From NCBI RefSeq assembly GCF_000189415.1, contig NC_015144.1:439501-503500 (forward strand): a DNA stretch of 64,000 bases, read 5' to 3'. Position 1 is the stretch's first letter. Each line of letters starts with the position of its first letter. Below the pieces are notes generated by a model. That model ran no database searches and had not been told where the DNA came from. It saw only the letters and a program-made list of their open reading frames with translations. Origin of the DNA: Weeksella virosa DSM 16922 (lineage in GTDB: Bacteria; Bacteroidota; Bacteroidia; Flavobacteriales; Weeksellaceae). Below are positions 27,098-35,153 of this stretch, piece by piece. The position numbers and the translations under genes were made by a program.

Positions 27098-27141
27098 TAG
27101 TAGACAATTTAGGTTAAATATCGTGTTATTTATGATATTTT

Positions 27142-27378
27142 TCACTTTTTTTCTTCAGAAAACCATTTTTTATCGACTAGTTTTCTTTTGGGTTTCGGGC
27201 AAACTACATGCTTTTTCTCTACAGCAACCAATGTGTTTTCCCACGCAGTATAACTGAGCAGTAAGCCGAAAAAGATAAAAATCCAAGTTTTAGTAAAAAA
27301 GGCTTGTAGAAGGATGAGCACCCCTAACACTAAACGAAGAATTCTCATAAAATTCCAACCAAAAATATGTGTTCTCAT
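27142..27378 (-). CDS. Small membrane protein (YgaP/DUF2892-like)
   Basis: 78 residues with two closely spaced hydrophobic segments ('FMRILRLVLGVLILLQAFF' and 'IFIFFGLLLSYTAW') and a basic Cys-containing tail. It starts 3 bp after the rhodanese stop, so they are translated together. The layout resembles the membrane part of YgaP, where a rhodanese is followed by two transmembrane helices, here as a separate protein. Probably anchors or partners the rhodanese at the inner membrane; this is inferred. ATG 27348 is an alternative start. Confidence 0.7.
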   Translation of the reverse strand: MRTHIFGWNFMRILRLVLGVLILLQAFFTKTWIFIFFGLLLSYTAWENTLVAVEKKHVVCPKPKRKLVDKKWFSEEKK

Positions 27379-27381
27379 GGT

Positions 27382-27711
27382 TTATGATTTTTGGTTTATG
27401 GATTGTTTCGCACGCTGTACGTGTTGCCATTTTCCTCCGTTGACAACAGCCAAAATTCCTTTTTGCTGAAGAACTTTTTTGGCCATTCCACTGCGGAAAC
27501 CACTTCTACAAAACACAACAATACACGAATGTTTACGCAATGTTTCTAGTTGTGTTGTTATTTTATCGAGCGGAATATTCACAGCACCTTCTACACTTCC
27601 GTTGGCAAACTCAGCCTCTGATCGTACATCGACCAAATACGGATTTGCCATCAAAGCGTTTTCTAATTCTCTATTTTTCTTACCCAATAAGCGGTTCATC
27701 CAACCAAACAT
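27382..27711 (-). CDS. Single-domain rhodanese (sulfurtransferase)
   Basis: 109 residues with the rhodanese fold: 'YLVDVRSEAEFANGSVEGAVNIPLDKI' (substrate-entry CH2A-like region) and the persulfide-forming loop 'FCRSGFRSG' with Cys68. Rhodaneses move sulfane sulfur from thiosulfate or persulfide to thiols. The gene lies between the TauE/SafE exporter (19 bp upstream) and the YgaP-like membrane protein, within one operon. The N-terminus 'MFGWMNRLLG' is amphipathic and may touch the membrane. Confidence 0.93.
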   Translation of the reverse strand: MFGWMNRLLGKKNRELENALMANPYLVDVRSEAEFANGSVEGAVNIPLDKITTQLETLRKHSCIVVFCRSGFRSGMAKKVLQQKGILAVVNGGKWQHVQRAKQSINQKS

Positions 27712-27730
27712 ATTTTCTTTTTTTATATGA

Positions 27731-28537
27731 TTATAAAATTAACTCTTTAACTAAAATGTAAACTCCCATCACGAGAACGAAATATCCAAAGGCCGTTTTT
27801 AGTTTATCTCCCGCAATTTTTTTCGATAAGAAAATTCCGATAAAAATTCCCACAACCGCTAATACTGTAAAGATAGACAAGAGTTGCCAATCGATTATTT
27901 CGCCGTTGTTTATATCTCCCAAAAATCCTAACAAAGATTTGATTGCGATGATGAATAACGAGGTGCCGACAGCTAATTTCATGGGCATTCTCGCCAACAA
28001 AACCAAAGCGGGAATAATTAAAAAACCACCTCCTGCACCGACCAAACCGGTTAAAACTCCGACCAAGCCGCCCTCTAACAAAATCATCGGATAGTTGTAT
28101 TGTATTTCGTCTTTGTTTTGATCTTGGCAATAAGGACAAGGGCGAATCATAGAGACAGAAGCCAAAATCATCACAACAGCAAACAAAATCATTAAACCGA
28201 TCGACTTGGTCAACTCAAAATCACCTATCCGCAAAAGCACATCGGGCAACAACGGGATGAGGTAAGCGCGGGTGAGATAAACAGCAGCAATGGAAGGAAT
28301 GCCGAAAATAAAAACCGTTTTGAAATCTACTTTCTTTTGCATTGCATTTTGCACTCCCCCAACCAAAGAGGTTGTCCCGACCACAAAAAGTGAATAGGCC
28401 GTTGCCAAAACTGGATTTACTCCCATGACGTAGACCAATATAGGCACTGTTAAAATAGAACCTCCACTCCCGATTAATCCCAGAGACACTCCTACCAAAA
28501 CAGCCAAAATATATCCTATAGTTTCTACTCCTATCAT
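27731..28537 (-). CDS. TauE/SafE (TSUP) family anion exporter
   Basis: 268 residues with about eight membrane helices in two repeats, each opening with a Gly-rich segment ('GVSLGLIGSGGSILTVPIL' near residue 15 and 'GVLTGLVGAGGGFLIIPAL' near 160), the TSUP hallmark. These transporters move sulfite, thiosulfate or sulfoacetate-type anions. A short hydrophilic loop 'RPCPYCQDQNKDE' carries a CPYC motif. First gene of an operon with rhodanese, small membrane protein and heme lipoprotein; a sulfite or thiosulfate role is likely. Its promoter carries the palindrome at 28590-28603. Confidence 0.92.
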   Translation of the reverse strand: MIGVETIGYILAVLVGVSLGLIGSGGSILTVPILVYVMGVNPVLATAYSLFVVGTTSLVGGVQNAMQKKVDFKTVFIFGIPSIAAVYLTRAYLIPLLPDVLLRIGDFELTKSIGLMILFAVVMILASVSMIRPCPYCQDQNKDEIQYNYPMILLEGGLVGVLTGLVGAGGGFLIIPALVLLARMPMKLAVGTSLFIIAIKSLLGFLGDINNGEIIDWQLLSIFTVLAVVGIFIGIFLSKKIAGDKLKTAFGYFVLVMGVYILVKELIL

Positions 28538-28559
28538 CTTTGTATACTTGTTATCGTTA

Positions 28560-28603
28560 CAAAACTAATCCCAAAACCCGTTTTAGGCAGTAACAATTGT
28601 TAC
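28560..28603 (-). promoter_or_regulatory. Promoter with 14-bp palindromic operator, TauE/SafE operon
   Basis: Minus strand: perfect palindrome GTAACAATTGTTAC (28603-28590), 22-bp spacer, then TAGTTTTG (28567-28560), a TAnnTTTG box, 23 bp before the start codon. The dyad replaces the usual TTG (-33), as for an activator-dependent promoter, perhaps of Crp/Fnr type. The same layout recurs upstream of the MBL gene. Confidence 0.75.
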
Positions 28604-28644
28604 AGAACAAAAGGTATGAGAAAGCAGAAATCTCGCTAAAAAAC

Positions 28645-28687
28645 AAAAGGATTTTCAGGTTACTATTCAACCCGAAAATCCTTTTTT
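28645..28687 (-). terminator. Terminator of the MBL-rhodanese unit
   Basis: Stem AAAAGGATTTTC-GGTT / AACC-GAAAATCCTTTT with one unpaired base on each side, downstream of the rhodanese stop at 28748. It separates this unit from the TauE/SafE operon. Confidence 0.85.
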
Positions 28688-28747
28688 GTAAAGTATAAAT
28701 TGAATCAATTTAGCGTTTGAATAATCAACCAAACGCTTGATAAAAAA

Positions 28748-29413
28748 TTATTTTTCTTGTACCAATTCGTTCTTTTTTTCTACCCAATCGTTGATCCCAC
28801 CCGAATAATTAATAATATTCTCAAAACCATTTTTTCGAAGGATAGAATACGCCATTGCTGCACGAACACCGCTCTGACAATGAAGAACTACGGGTTTATT
28901 TTTATCTATTTTGGATAAGTCCTGCTCGATAGTATTCAACGGAATATTTTGCAATCCTTGGATATGTCCAGCTTTGTATTCTCCTTCTGTTCGTACGTCT
29001 ATCAACTGAACATCTGAGCGATTCAAGTATTTTTTAAATCCATCAATATCAACAATTTTTGAGCTCAACAATGGTAAGCTTTGTTGATGCACATCCGACA
29101 CAAAACCATAAATATTATCCATCCCGATACGCATCAATTTTCTCGTAATATCGTCGCGCTCTTCTTCCTTCGCCACGATCAATAGTTGTTGTTGATAATC
29201 GATCAACGAACCCATGAAAGTCGATAACATTTTTCCGTTTTCGAAATGCACACTTCCTGGAATAAATCCTTTTTGTACATTTTCTTTTTTACGAGTATCT
29301 ACAATCAATACGTTATTTTGTCGAGCGCGATCCACTTCTTCTTTGGTAAGAAAAGGATGTTTTGGCACTTGGATCAGCAATGGACGTTGAATTTTATTTA
29401 GCTGTTTCATCAC
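28748..29413 (-). CDS. Two-domain rhodanese with an inactive first domain
   Basis: 221 residues with two rhodanese domains. The second (about 122-221) has the active loop 'LHCQSGVRAA' with Cys179. The first (about 20-110) keeps the fold ('NNVLIVDTRKKENVQKGFIPGSVHF') but has 'IVAKEEERDD' where the catalytic cysteine loop should be, so it is probably structural or binding only. Its start overlaps the end of the MBL gene by about 20 bp, so the two are translationally coupled. MBL-dioxygenase plus rhodanese pairs oxidise persulfide to sulfite and pass sulfur on. Confidence 0.92.
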   Translation of the reverse strand: MMKQLNKIQRPLLIQVPKHPFLTKEEVDRARQNNVLIVDTRKKENVQKGFIPGSVHFENGKMLSTFMGSLIDYQQQLLIVAKEEERDDITRKLMRIGMDNIYGFVSDVHQQSLPLLSSKIVDIDGFKKYLNRSDVQLIDVRTEGEYKAGHIQGLQNIPLNTIEQDLSKIDKNKPVVLHCQSGVRAAMAYSILRKNGFENIINYSGGINDWVEKKNELVQEK

Positions 29414-30224
29414 TGCAAAATACGCTGGGGGGTTCTGGTTGACCTTCTAAAATATACCGAACAAAAGATGCTTCTTCTTTTATCTTCAAGGCTTCATTTG
29501 TTTGTTTTTCTTCGGCCAAAGTCGATTGCGGAATGTTACTCAAACTTTTTCCACAAAAGGAACCTGCACCATGTCCTGGCCAAATTTCTGTATTATCGGG
29601 CAGTTGAGAGAAACGCTTGATTGAGGCAAACAATTGTTTGGCTGCTTCTTCTTGCCTACCTTGTTGTCCAGCCGCTTTCTCTAACAAATCTGGTCGACCA
29701 ACATCCCCTACAAAAATAAAATCACCAGTTATGGCACGAATGGGTTGCAGCTTTCCACCTTTCAAAAGGAAAGTTAAACTTTCGGGCGTATGTCCTGGCG
29801 TATGCATCACCTCTAGCGTATATCGCCCTACTTTTATCACATCACCATCTTTCAGAGGTTCATGAGCAAATTCGTATTGCCAATCTTTTCCACCTTCGTT
29901 CGAGAGCAATAATTTTGCTTTTGTAGCTGCTTGCAACTCTCGCGATCCGCTAAGAAAATCGGCATGAATATGCGTTTCGGTAATTTTGGTAATTTTCAGG
30001 TTGTTTTTTTGGGCGATCGTCAAGTACGTATCAACATCTCTTTTGGGATCTATGACAATTGCTTCTTTTGTATCGGGATCAGCTATCACATAGCTGGCTT
30101 GTGAAAGAGTTTCATCGTATACTCGCTCGAAAAAAGGAACTTGTGAAAATATGCATTGCATATGAAAAATCATTATCAATAACCAAAATGATTTATTTTT
30201 CAGCAATTTTGTTGTACTATTCAT
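29394..30224 (-). CDS. MBL-fold persulfide dioxygenase-like protein with an apparent signal peptide
   Basis: 276 residues from ATG 30224. 'FFERVYDETLSQASYVIADPDTKEAIVIDPKRDVDTYL' is the start of ETHE1/BlhA-type sulfur dioxygenases. Metal ligands are visible: 'THIHADF' (His85, His87, Asp89), His145 in 'HTPGHT', Asp168 in 'TGDFIFVGDVGRPDL', and the late 'WPGHGAGSFCG'. These enzymes oxidise glutathione- or similar persulfides to sulfite. Unusually, about 28 residues precede the family start, 'KSFWLLIMIFHMQCIFSQ', which look like a cleavable signal peptide. First gene of an operon with the two-domain rhodanese. Confidence 0.88.
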   Translation of the reverse strand: MNSTTKLLKNKSFWLLIMIFHMQCIFSQVPFFERVYDETLSQASYVIADPDTKEAIVIDPKRDVDTYLTIAQKNNLKITKITETHIHADFLSGSRELQAATKAKLLLSNEGGKDWQYEFAHEPLKDGDVIKVGRYTLEVMHTPGHTPESLTFLLKGGKLQPIRAITGDFIFVGDVGRPDLLEKAAGQQGRQEEAAKQLFASIKRFSQLPDNTEIWPGHGAGSFCGKSLSNIPQSTLAEEKQTNEALKIKEEASFVRYILEGQPEPPSVFCSDETAK

Positions 30225-30284
30225 CTTAACTTGTTTTTTCTTTATTTTGGCAAAACATAATTCCAATTTACCCTAGCTTTTATA

Positions 30285-30328
30285 CAAAAATACTATTTGC
30301 GTTTATCATAGACTGTATCAAAGGTTAC
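30285..30328 (-). promoter_or_regulatory. Promoter with 14-bp operator-like dyad, MBL-rhodanese unit
   Basis: Minus strand: GTAACCTTTGATAC (30328-30315), 22-bp spacer, TATTTTTG (30292-30285). The dyad matches the perfect palindrome before TauE/SafE at 11 of 14 positions, and the spacing to the TAnnTTTG box is identical. It lies 61-104 bp upstream of the start codon. Confidence 0.7.
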
Positions 30329-30425
30329 ATAATCTATTTTCTGGTAGAAAGATATACAAAAGTAATCAGGGCCATAGAAAAGCTACAATTTCATTTCATG
30401 TTTTGATAAATTCTTCAAAGAAATG

Positions 30426-30457
30426 TTGCAGATTTAATGAACATATTGCTACTTTTA
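30426..30457 (+). promoter_or_regulatory. Promoter of the carbonic anhydrase gene
   Basis: TTG (30426-30428), 21-bp spacer, TACTTTTA (30450-30457): one mismatch to TAnnTTTG, 37 bp before the ATG. Confidence 0.5.
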
Positions 30458-30494
30458 GCACGAAAATTAACAAATTGATAAATTACGCTTCTAT

Positions 30495-31136
30495 ATGTAT
30501 ACCGAATTTTATAAAAAATTATTAGACAATAACAGAAAATGGGTAGAAGAAAAGCTATCGCACGATCAAGAATTCTTCACTCGTTTGGCCAATGGTCAAG
30601 AACCGCCAGTTTTATGGATTGGTTGTGCAGATAGTCGTGTTCCTGCAAATGAAATTATTGGTGCGCAACCAGGAGAAGTTTTTGTGCATAGAAATATCGC
30701 TAATCTGGTGGTTCATTCGGATATGAATATGCTTTCTGTTTTGGATTATGCGGTGAATATTCTAAAGGTTCGCCATATTATTGTTTGTGGACATTATGGA
30801 TGCGGGGGCGTTAAAGCAGCGATGGAAAACACTTCTGTAGGCTTAATAGATAATTGGATACGTCATATAAAAGATGTGTATCGACTAAATAAACGCGAAC
30901 TGAATGCTATAGAAGATGTTAACAAACGTTTTGATCGTTTTATCGAAATTAACGTCGAAGAGCAGGTATATAATTTAGCCAAAACCTCTATTGTGCAAAA
31001 TGCCTGGAGGAATAATCAAGCTCTTAGCATTCATGGTTGGGTATATGCAGTGAGCAATGGTCTTGTAAAAGATTTAGAAGTAAATATGCAAAATAACCAA
31101 GATTTATTTTCGGTCTATCAATATATTTTGGGTTAG
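30495..31136 (+). CDS. Beta-class carbonic anhydrase
   Basis: 213 residues. Zinc ligands and catalytic residues are clear: 'GCADSRVP' (Cys44, Asp46, Arg48) and 'CGHYGCGGV' (His100, Cys103), the Cys-Asp-Arg plus His-x2-Cys pattern of beta carbonic anhydrases, which interconvert CO2 and bicarbonate. The length and the ending 'GWVYAVSNGLVKDLEV' match the bacterial Can-type enzymes. No signal peptide, so cytosolic. Monocistronic and convergent with sdhB, sharing a terminator. It supplies bicarbonate for carboxylases such as fatty-acid synthesis enzymes. Confidence 0.95.
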   Translation: MYTEFYKKLLDNNRKWVEEKLSHDQEFFTRLANGQEPPVLWIGCADSRVPANEIIGAQPGEVFVHRNIANLVVHSDMNMLSVLDYAVNILKVRHIIVCGHYGCGGVKAAMENTSVGLIDNWIRHIKDVYRLNKRELNAIEDVNKRFDRFIEINVEEQVYNLAKTSIVQNAWRNNQALSIHGWVYAVSNGLVKDLEVNMQNNQDLFSVYQYILG

Positions 31137-31173
31137 AGAGAAAAAAACAGCTAGTTCCTAGCTTAGAAAAATG

Positions 31174-31212
31174 AAAAAAGCGTTATATTATAAAATTTAT
31201 AACGCTTTTTTT
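31174..31212. terminator. Bidirectional terminator between carbonic anhydrase and sdhB
   Basis: Stem GCGTTATA / TATAACGC (31180-31187 and 31198-31205) with flanking A6 and T-rich tracts, between convergent genes. Confidence 0.88.
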
Positions 31213-31230
31213 TCTTAAATAAAATACTTT

Positions 31231-32007
31231 CTAGTATTTTTCTTCTGATGCTATTTTAGCACTCAAGAATTCTCGGTTCATGCGAGCAATATTACTCAAT
31301 GAAATTCCTTTAGGACATTCTACTTCACAAGCTCCTGTATTAGAACAATTCCCAAAACCTTCGGCATCCATTTGTGCAACCATTTTTTGTACACGTTTAG
31401 ATGCTTCTACCCTTCCTTGTGGCAACAAAGCAAACTGTGATACTTTCGCCCCTACAAATAGCATTGCAGAGCCGTTTTTACAAGCTGCTACACACGCACC
31501 ACAACCGATACAAGTAGCTGCATCGAATGCGTCATCTGCATTTTGTTTTGGTACTGGAATAGTGTTAGCATCAACCGTTCTACCCGATGTATTGATAGAA
31601 ACATACCCCCCTGCTTGCTGAATTCTATCAAAAGAAGAACGATCAACAATAAGGTCTTTTATAACCGGAAAAGCTTTCGAACGCCATGGTTCGATGTAAA
31701 TAGTATCCCCATCTTTGAAAGAGCGCATATGCAACTGACAAGTTGTCGTTCCGTAATCTGGCCCATGTGGGCGACCATTTATATACAAAGAACACATACC
31801 ACAAATTCCCTCGCGACAGTCGTGATCAAATGCGATAGGCTCTTTTCCTTCTTCGATTAAATTCTCGTTTAACATATCGAGCATTTCTAAGAATGAACTA
31901 TCTGTAGAAACGTCGTTTAGTGTATATGTTTCTAATTTCCCTTTGGCTTTAGCATTTTGTTGTCGCCAAATTTTCAGGGTGATATTAATATTTTTTAATG
32001 TTGCCAT
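31231..32007 (-). CDS. sdhB: Succinate dehydrogenase/fumarate reductase iron-sulfur subunit
   Basis: 258 residues. The 2Fe-2S ferredoxin domain has Cys64, Cys69, Cys72 ('CREGICGMC') and Cys90. The helical domain has '[11 protein letters not shown]' (Cys166, 169, 172, 176) and a later '[15 protein letters not shown]', which supply the 4Fe-4S and 3Fe-4S clusters. It passes electrons between FAD in SdhA and heme/menaquinone in SdhC. The long spacing and '[16 protein letters not shown]' fit the Bacteroidota/epsilon-type enzyme with one membrane subunit. Last gene of sdhCAB. Confidence 0.96.
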   Translation of the reverse strand: MATLKNINITLKIWRQQNAKAKGKLETYTLNDVSTDSSFLEMLDMLNENLIEEGKEPIAFDHDCREGICGMCSLYINGRPHGPDYGTTTCQLHMRSFKDGDTIYIEPWRSKAFPVIKDLIVDRSSFDRIQQAGGYVSINTSGRTVDANTIPVPKQNADDAFDAATCIGCGACVAACKNGSAMLFVGAKVSQFALLPQGRVEASKRVQKMVAQMDAEGFGNCSNTGACEVECPKGISLSNIARMNREFLSAKIASEEKY

Positions 32008-32024
32008 TTTCTTAATTATTTTGA

Positions 32025-32059
32025 CTTTTGGTAGAATAAGTTGAATATCCTACCAAAAG
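32025..32059. repeat. Perfect 10-bp inverted repeat in the sdhA-sdhB gap
   Basis: CTTTTGGTAG (32025-32034) and CTACCAAAAG (32050-32059) with a 15-bp loop. The right arm is a full copy of the TCCTACCAAAA oligomer that is over-represented in this window; the left arm is a one-mismatch copy in the opposite direction. Confidence 0.8.
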
Positions 32060-32062
32060 ATT

Positions 32063-34078
32063 TTATTTATAACTACGTGTTTTCAGTTCGATAAATTCGA
32101 AATGCAAGTCTTCTTTATGCAATACTTCTTGATTAATGTCATCCCCTTTGTATTCCCATGCAGCAACATAAGCGAAGTTTTCATCATCTCTCAATGCTTC
32201 ACCTTCTTCTGTTTGATATTCTTCACGGAAATGCCCTCCACAAGATTCATTACGGTGTAGTGCATCTATTGCCATCAATTGTCCTAACTCTAAAAAGTCT
32301 GCCACACGACAAGCTTTCTCTAGTTCCGGATTCAATTCATCAACTCTACCTGGCACACGAACGTCTTTCCAGAATTCTTTTCGCAAAGCTTCTATCTCTA
32401 CAATTGCTTCTTGTAGACCTTTTGCATTTCTAGCCATTCCGACTTTGTTCCACATAATTAGACCTAGACGTTTGTGGAAATGATCTACCGATTTGGTTCC
32501 TTTGTTATTTACAAAGAAATCTAACCGCTCTTTAACAGCTTTTTCAGCTTCCTCGAACTCTGGTGTATTGGTAGATATTTTTCCTGTTCGGATATCATCA
32601 GCTAAATAATCGGCAACTGTATATGGTAGAACAAAATATCCGTCTGCCAAACCTTGCATCAAAGCCGAAGCACCTAAACGGTTAGCTCCGTGGTCTGAGA
32701 AGTTTGCTTCACCAGCTACATAACATCCTGGTATTGTCGACATCAAATTGTAGTCTACCCAAATACCTCCCATAGTATAATGGATGGCTGGATAAATATG
32801 CATTGGATTTTCGTATGGATTAACATCTGTAATTTTCTGGTACATCTGAAAAAGGTTCCCATACTTTTCCTCTAACCATTTTTTACCCAATTGGTCGATT
32901 TCAGCATCTGATGGATTGGTATTACCATTAGCAAACGCTACCTCTCGTCCACGTTTTATAATTTCGGTTGAGAAATCCAAGAAAACTCCTTCTCCTGTTT
33001 CGTTTGCTTCGATTCCATAACCTGCATCACATCTTTCTTTTGCAGCACGGGAAGCAACATCTCGTGGAACTAAATTTCCAAAGGCTGGATAACGTCTCTC
33101 TAAGTAATAGTCACGATCTTCTTCTTTTATATCAACCGCTTTTTTCTTACCAGCACGAATCGCTTCAGAGTCTTCTTTCTTCTTTGGTACCCAAATACGA
33201 CCAGAGTTACGTAATGACTCTGACATCAATGTTAGCTTTGATTGGTTGGTCCCGTGAATCGGAATACATGTAGGGTGAATTTGCACATAACATGGGTTTG
33301 CAAAATAGGCGCCTTTTTTATGAATTTTCCAGGCTGCCGTTACGTTAGACCCCATTGCATTCGATGATAAGAAATATACATTTCCATATCCTCCGGTTGC
33401 AATGATTACAGCATGAGCAGAATGCCTTTCTATCTCACCAGTAATCATATTTCTAGCAATTATACCACGGGCTTTACCATCTACCAAAACAATATCGAGC
33501 ATTTCATGACGATTATACATATCGATATGCCCTAAATGAATTTGATGGTTCATGGCAGAGTATGCCCCTAATAAAAGCTGTTGACCAGTTTGTCCTTTAG
33601 CATAGAAGGTACGAGAAACTTGCACCCCACCAAAAGAACGGTTATCTAAATATCCGCCATAATCGCGCGCAAAAGGCACACCTTGTGCAACGCATTGATC
33701 GATAATATTACCTGAAACTTCTGCTAAACGATGAACATTTGATTCTCGTGCACGATAATCTCCTCCTTTTATGGTATCATAAAATAAACGGAATATAGAG
33801 TCGTTATCTCCTTTGTAATTCTTCGCAGCATTAACCCCACCTTGCGCTGCAATAGAGTGTGCACGACGAGGTGAATCTTGATAACAAAATGCTTTTACTT
33901 TGTAGCCCAATTCGGCAAATGTTGCAGCTGCAGAACCTCCTGCTAAACCTGTTCCTACAACAATTATCTCTAATCGGTCGCGGTTATTAGGTGCGACAAG
34001 TCTTAGATTGGCTTTATGTCTTTCCCAACGTGTTGCGATATCGCCTGTTGGGGTTTTTGAATTTAATAATGTACTCAT
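32063..34078 (-). CDS. sdhA: Succinate dehydrogenase/fumarate reductase flavoprotein subunit
   Basis: 671 residues, the long form found in Bacteroidota. FAD-binding Rossmann motif '[21 protein letters not shown]' (about 38-58), the covalent-FAD region '[24 protein letters not shown]', and substrate-site segments 'GGIWVDYNL' and '[22 protein letters not shown]'. It oxidises succinate to fumarate in the TCA cycle and donates electrons through SdhB. Located between sdhC (15 bp upstream) and sdhB (55 bp downstream, with a 10-bp inverted repeat in the gap). Confidence 0.97.
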   Translation of the reverse strand: MSTLLNSKTPTGDIATRWERHKANLRLVAPNNRDRLEIIVVGTGLAGGSAAATFAELGYKVKAFCYQDSPRRAHSIAAQGGVNAAKNYKGDNDSIFRLFYDTIKGGDYRARESNVHRLAEVSGNIIDQCVAQGVPFARDYGGYLDNRSFGGVQVSRTFYAKGQTGQQLLLGAYSAMNHQIHLGHIDMYNRHEMLDIVLVDGKARGIIARNMITGEIERHSAHAVIIATGGYGNVYFLSSNAMGSNVTAAWKIHKKGAYFANPCYVQIHPTCIPIHGTNQSKLTLMSESLRNSGRIWVPKKKEDSEAIRAGKKKAVDIKEEDRDYYLERRYPAFGNLVPRDVASRAAKERCDAGYGIEANETGEGVFLDFSTEIIKRGREVAFANGNTNPSDAEIDQLGKKWLEEKYGNLFQMYQKITDVNPYENPMHIYPAIHYTMGGIWVDYNLMSTIPGCYVAGEANFSDHGANRLGASALMQGLADGYFVLPYTVADYLADDIRTGKISTNTPEFEEAEKAVKERLDFFVNNKGTKSVDHFHKRLGLIMWNKVGMARNAKGLQEAIVEIEALRKEFWKDVRVPGRVDELNPELEKACRVADFLELGQLMAIDALHRNESCGGHFREEYQTEEGEALRDDENFAYVAAWEYKGDDINQEVLHKEDLHFEFIELKTRSYK

Positions 34079-34092
34079 TTCTTTTTTAACGA

Positions 34093-34770
34093 TTATAAGT
34101 TATTAACAAAATGGTAAATAGCGATTAAGATAAAACCTGCCGGAATTAAAATAGAATACCATTTTCCGAAAGCTATAATAAATGGCGTATAACGTTTGTG
34201 TCTAGCGCCAATCGACTGAAATGCTGACGCAAAACCATGTTGTAAGTGTAATGACAAAAACACAAATGCAACAAGATAGAGCACTAGCGTTACTGCGCTT
34301 GTAAACACGTGATTTAGGTGATCCATAAAGTAGTTCCCTTCTCCAAATCCTGTTTCTGAAGAGAAGTAATTTGCCTGAATGGTTGGTACCCAAAATTGCC
34401 ATAGATGAACCAATAAGAAAGCTAAAATTACACCTCCTGAAACAATCATGTTACGCGAAGCCCACGATGAATTTGCACTACCTTTGGTGTAGGCATATTT
34501 TACTGGTCTTGCTTTTTGATTCTGCATTTCTAATACAAACCCCATAACAAAATGATACACAACACCGATCAATAGTATAGGTTGCATTACAAATTGAACA
34601 ATTGGATTACTGCTCATATAAGCAGAAACCTCATTGAAACCGTTTGGGTTAATCACCGACAATGCATTAATCAGAAAGTGCTGTAATAGAAATATCAGCA
34701 AAAACAATGCTGACAACGCCATTGCAAATTTTCTTCCGATCGAAGAATTAAATAATGATTTTGATGCCAT
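34093..34770 (-). CDS. sdhC: Succinate dehydrogenase cytochrome b subunit (single diheme anchor)
   Basis: 225 residues with five membrane helices and well-spaced histidines ('[10 protein letters not shown]', '[13 protein letters not shown]', 'LLVHLWQFW', '[12 protein letters not shown]', 'AIYHFVNN'), matching the di-heme type B anchor of Bacteroidota, Bacillus and epsilonproteobacteria. It links the catalytic pair to menaquinone. First gene of sdhCAB, with a good promoter upstream. In type B enzymes one subunit replaces the SdhC/SdhD pair, so no sdhD is expected. Confidence 0.94.
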   Translation of the reverse strand: MASKSLFNSSIGRKFAMALSALFLLIFLLQHFLINALSVINPNGFNEVSAYMSSNPIVQFVMQPILLIGVVYHFVMGFVLEMQNQKARPVKYAYTKGSANSSWASRNMIVSGGVILAFLLVHLWQFWVPTIQANYFSSETGFGEGNYFMDHLNHVFTSAVTLVLYLVAFVFLSLHLQHGFASAFQSIGARHKRYTPFIIAFGKWYSILIPAGFILIAIYHFVNNL

Positions 34771-34807
34771 AAAGCAATACGTTTAATATTTTTTTAGATT
34801 TTACTCA

Positions 34808-34839
34808 CAAATTTACTAAAGTGTTACTGCTTATCACAA
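34808..34839 (-). promoter_or_regulatory. Promoter of sdhCAB
   Basis: Minus strand TTG (34839-34837), 21-bp spacer, TAAATTTG (34815-34808): a full match to the flavobacterial pattern, 37 bp before sdhC. Confidence 0.7.
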
Positions 34840-35043
34840 TGAATTTTGTCATTTCATTAACATTTAACCATAGTTTAGAATCATTCTGATTAAAGCACCT
34901 TGTAATACTTTTGCTATCTGAGTGAATTGTAAAACATTAGTTCAGAAAAAATGATTGTACATGATAAGTAATTATAATTACCACTCTATTTAATGAGAAT
35001 TATTTTTTACCAGAACATTACGATTTTATTTTATTTTTTTTAT
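34840..35043. other. Non-coding part of the sdhC-sigma factor gap
   Basis: The gene-free stretch from 34771 to 35204 (434 bp) holds the sdh promoter, this section, and the leader or small RNA of the sigma factor gene. Inside this section I see a perfect AT-rich 14-bp palindrome GTAATTATAATTAC (34968-34981) and a plus-strand TACTTTTG box (34906-34913) without a TTG partner. No ORF, tRNA or known riboswitch is apparent. Confidence 0.4.
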
Positions 35044-35070
35044 TTGTTCTAAAAAAACAGATTATATTTG
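35044..35070 (+). promoter_or_regulatory. Promoter upstream of the possible small RNA and sigma factor gene
   Basis: TTG (35044-35046), 16-bp spacer, TATATTTG (35063-35070), a perfect -7 box. Transcription would start near 35076, about 130 bp before the sigma factor start. Confidence 0.6.
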
Positions 35071-35075
35071 CCGTG

Positions 35076-35153
35076 GATTAAGCAATAGCTTTTTCATAGG
35101 TTTAAGTTGGTTAGGGAGTCCCTTTGTGTAAAAGCAAAGGGATTCGCTTTTTT
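35076..35153 (+). ncRNA. Possible small RNA or transcription attenuator
   Basis: Between a good promoter and the sigma factor gene lies an 8-bp perfect stem TCCCTTTG / CAAAGGGA (35119-35126 and 35135-35142) followed by TTCGCTTTTTTT, a typical intrinsic terminator. An overlapping AGGGA/TCCCT element (35113-35123) could compete with the stem. A transcript of about 75 nt would end here. It may be an independent RNA or a leader that controls read-through into the sigma factor gene. I do not recognise an Rfam class. Confidence 0.5.
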
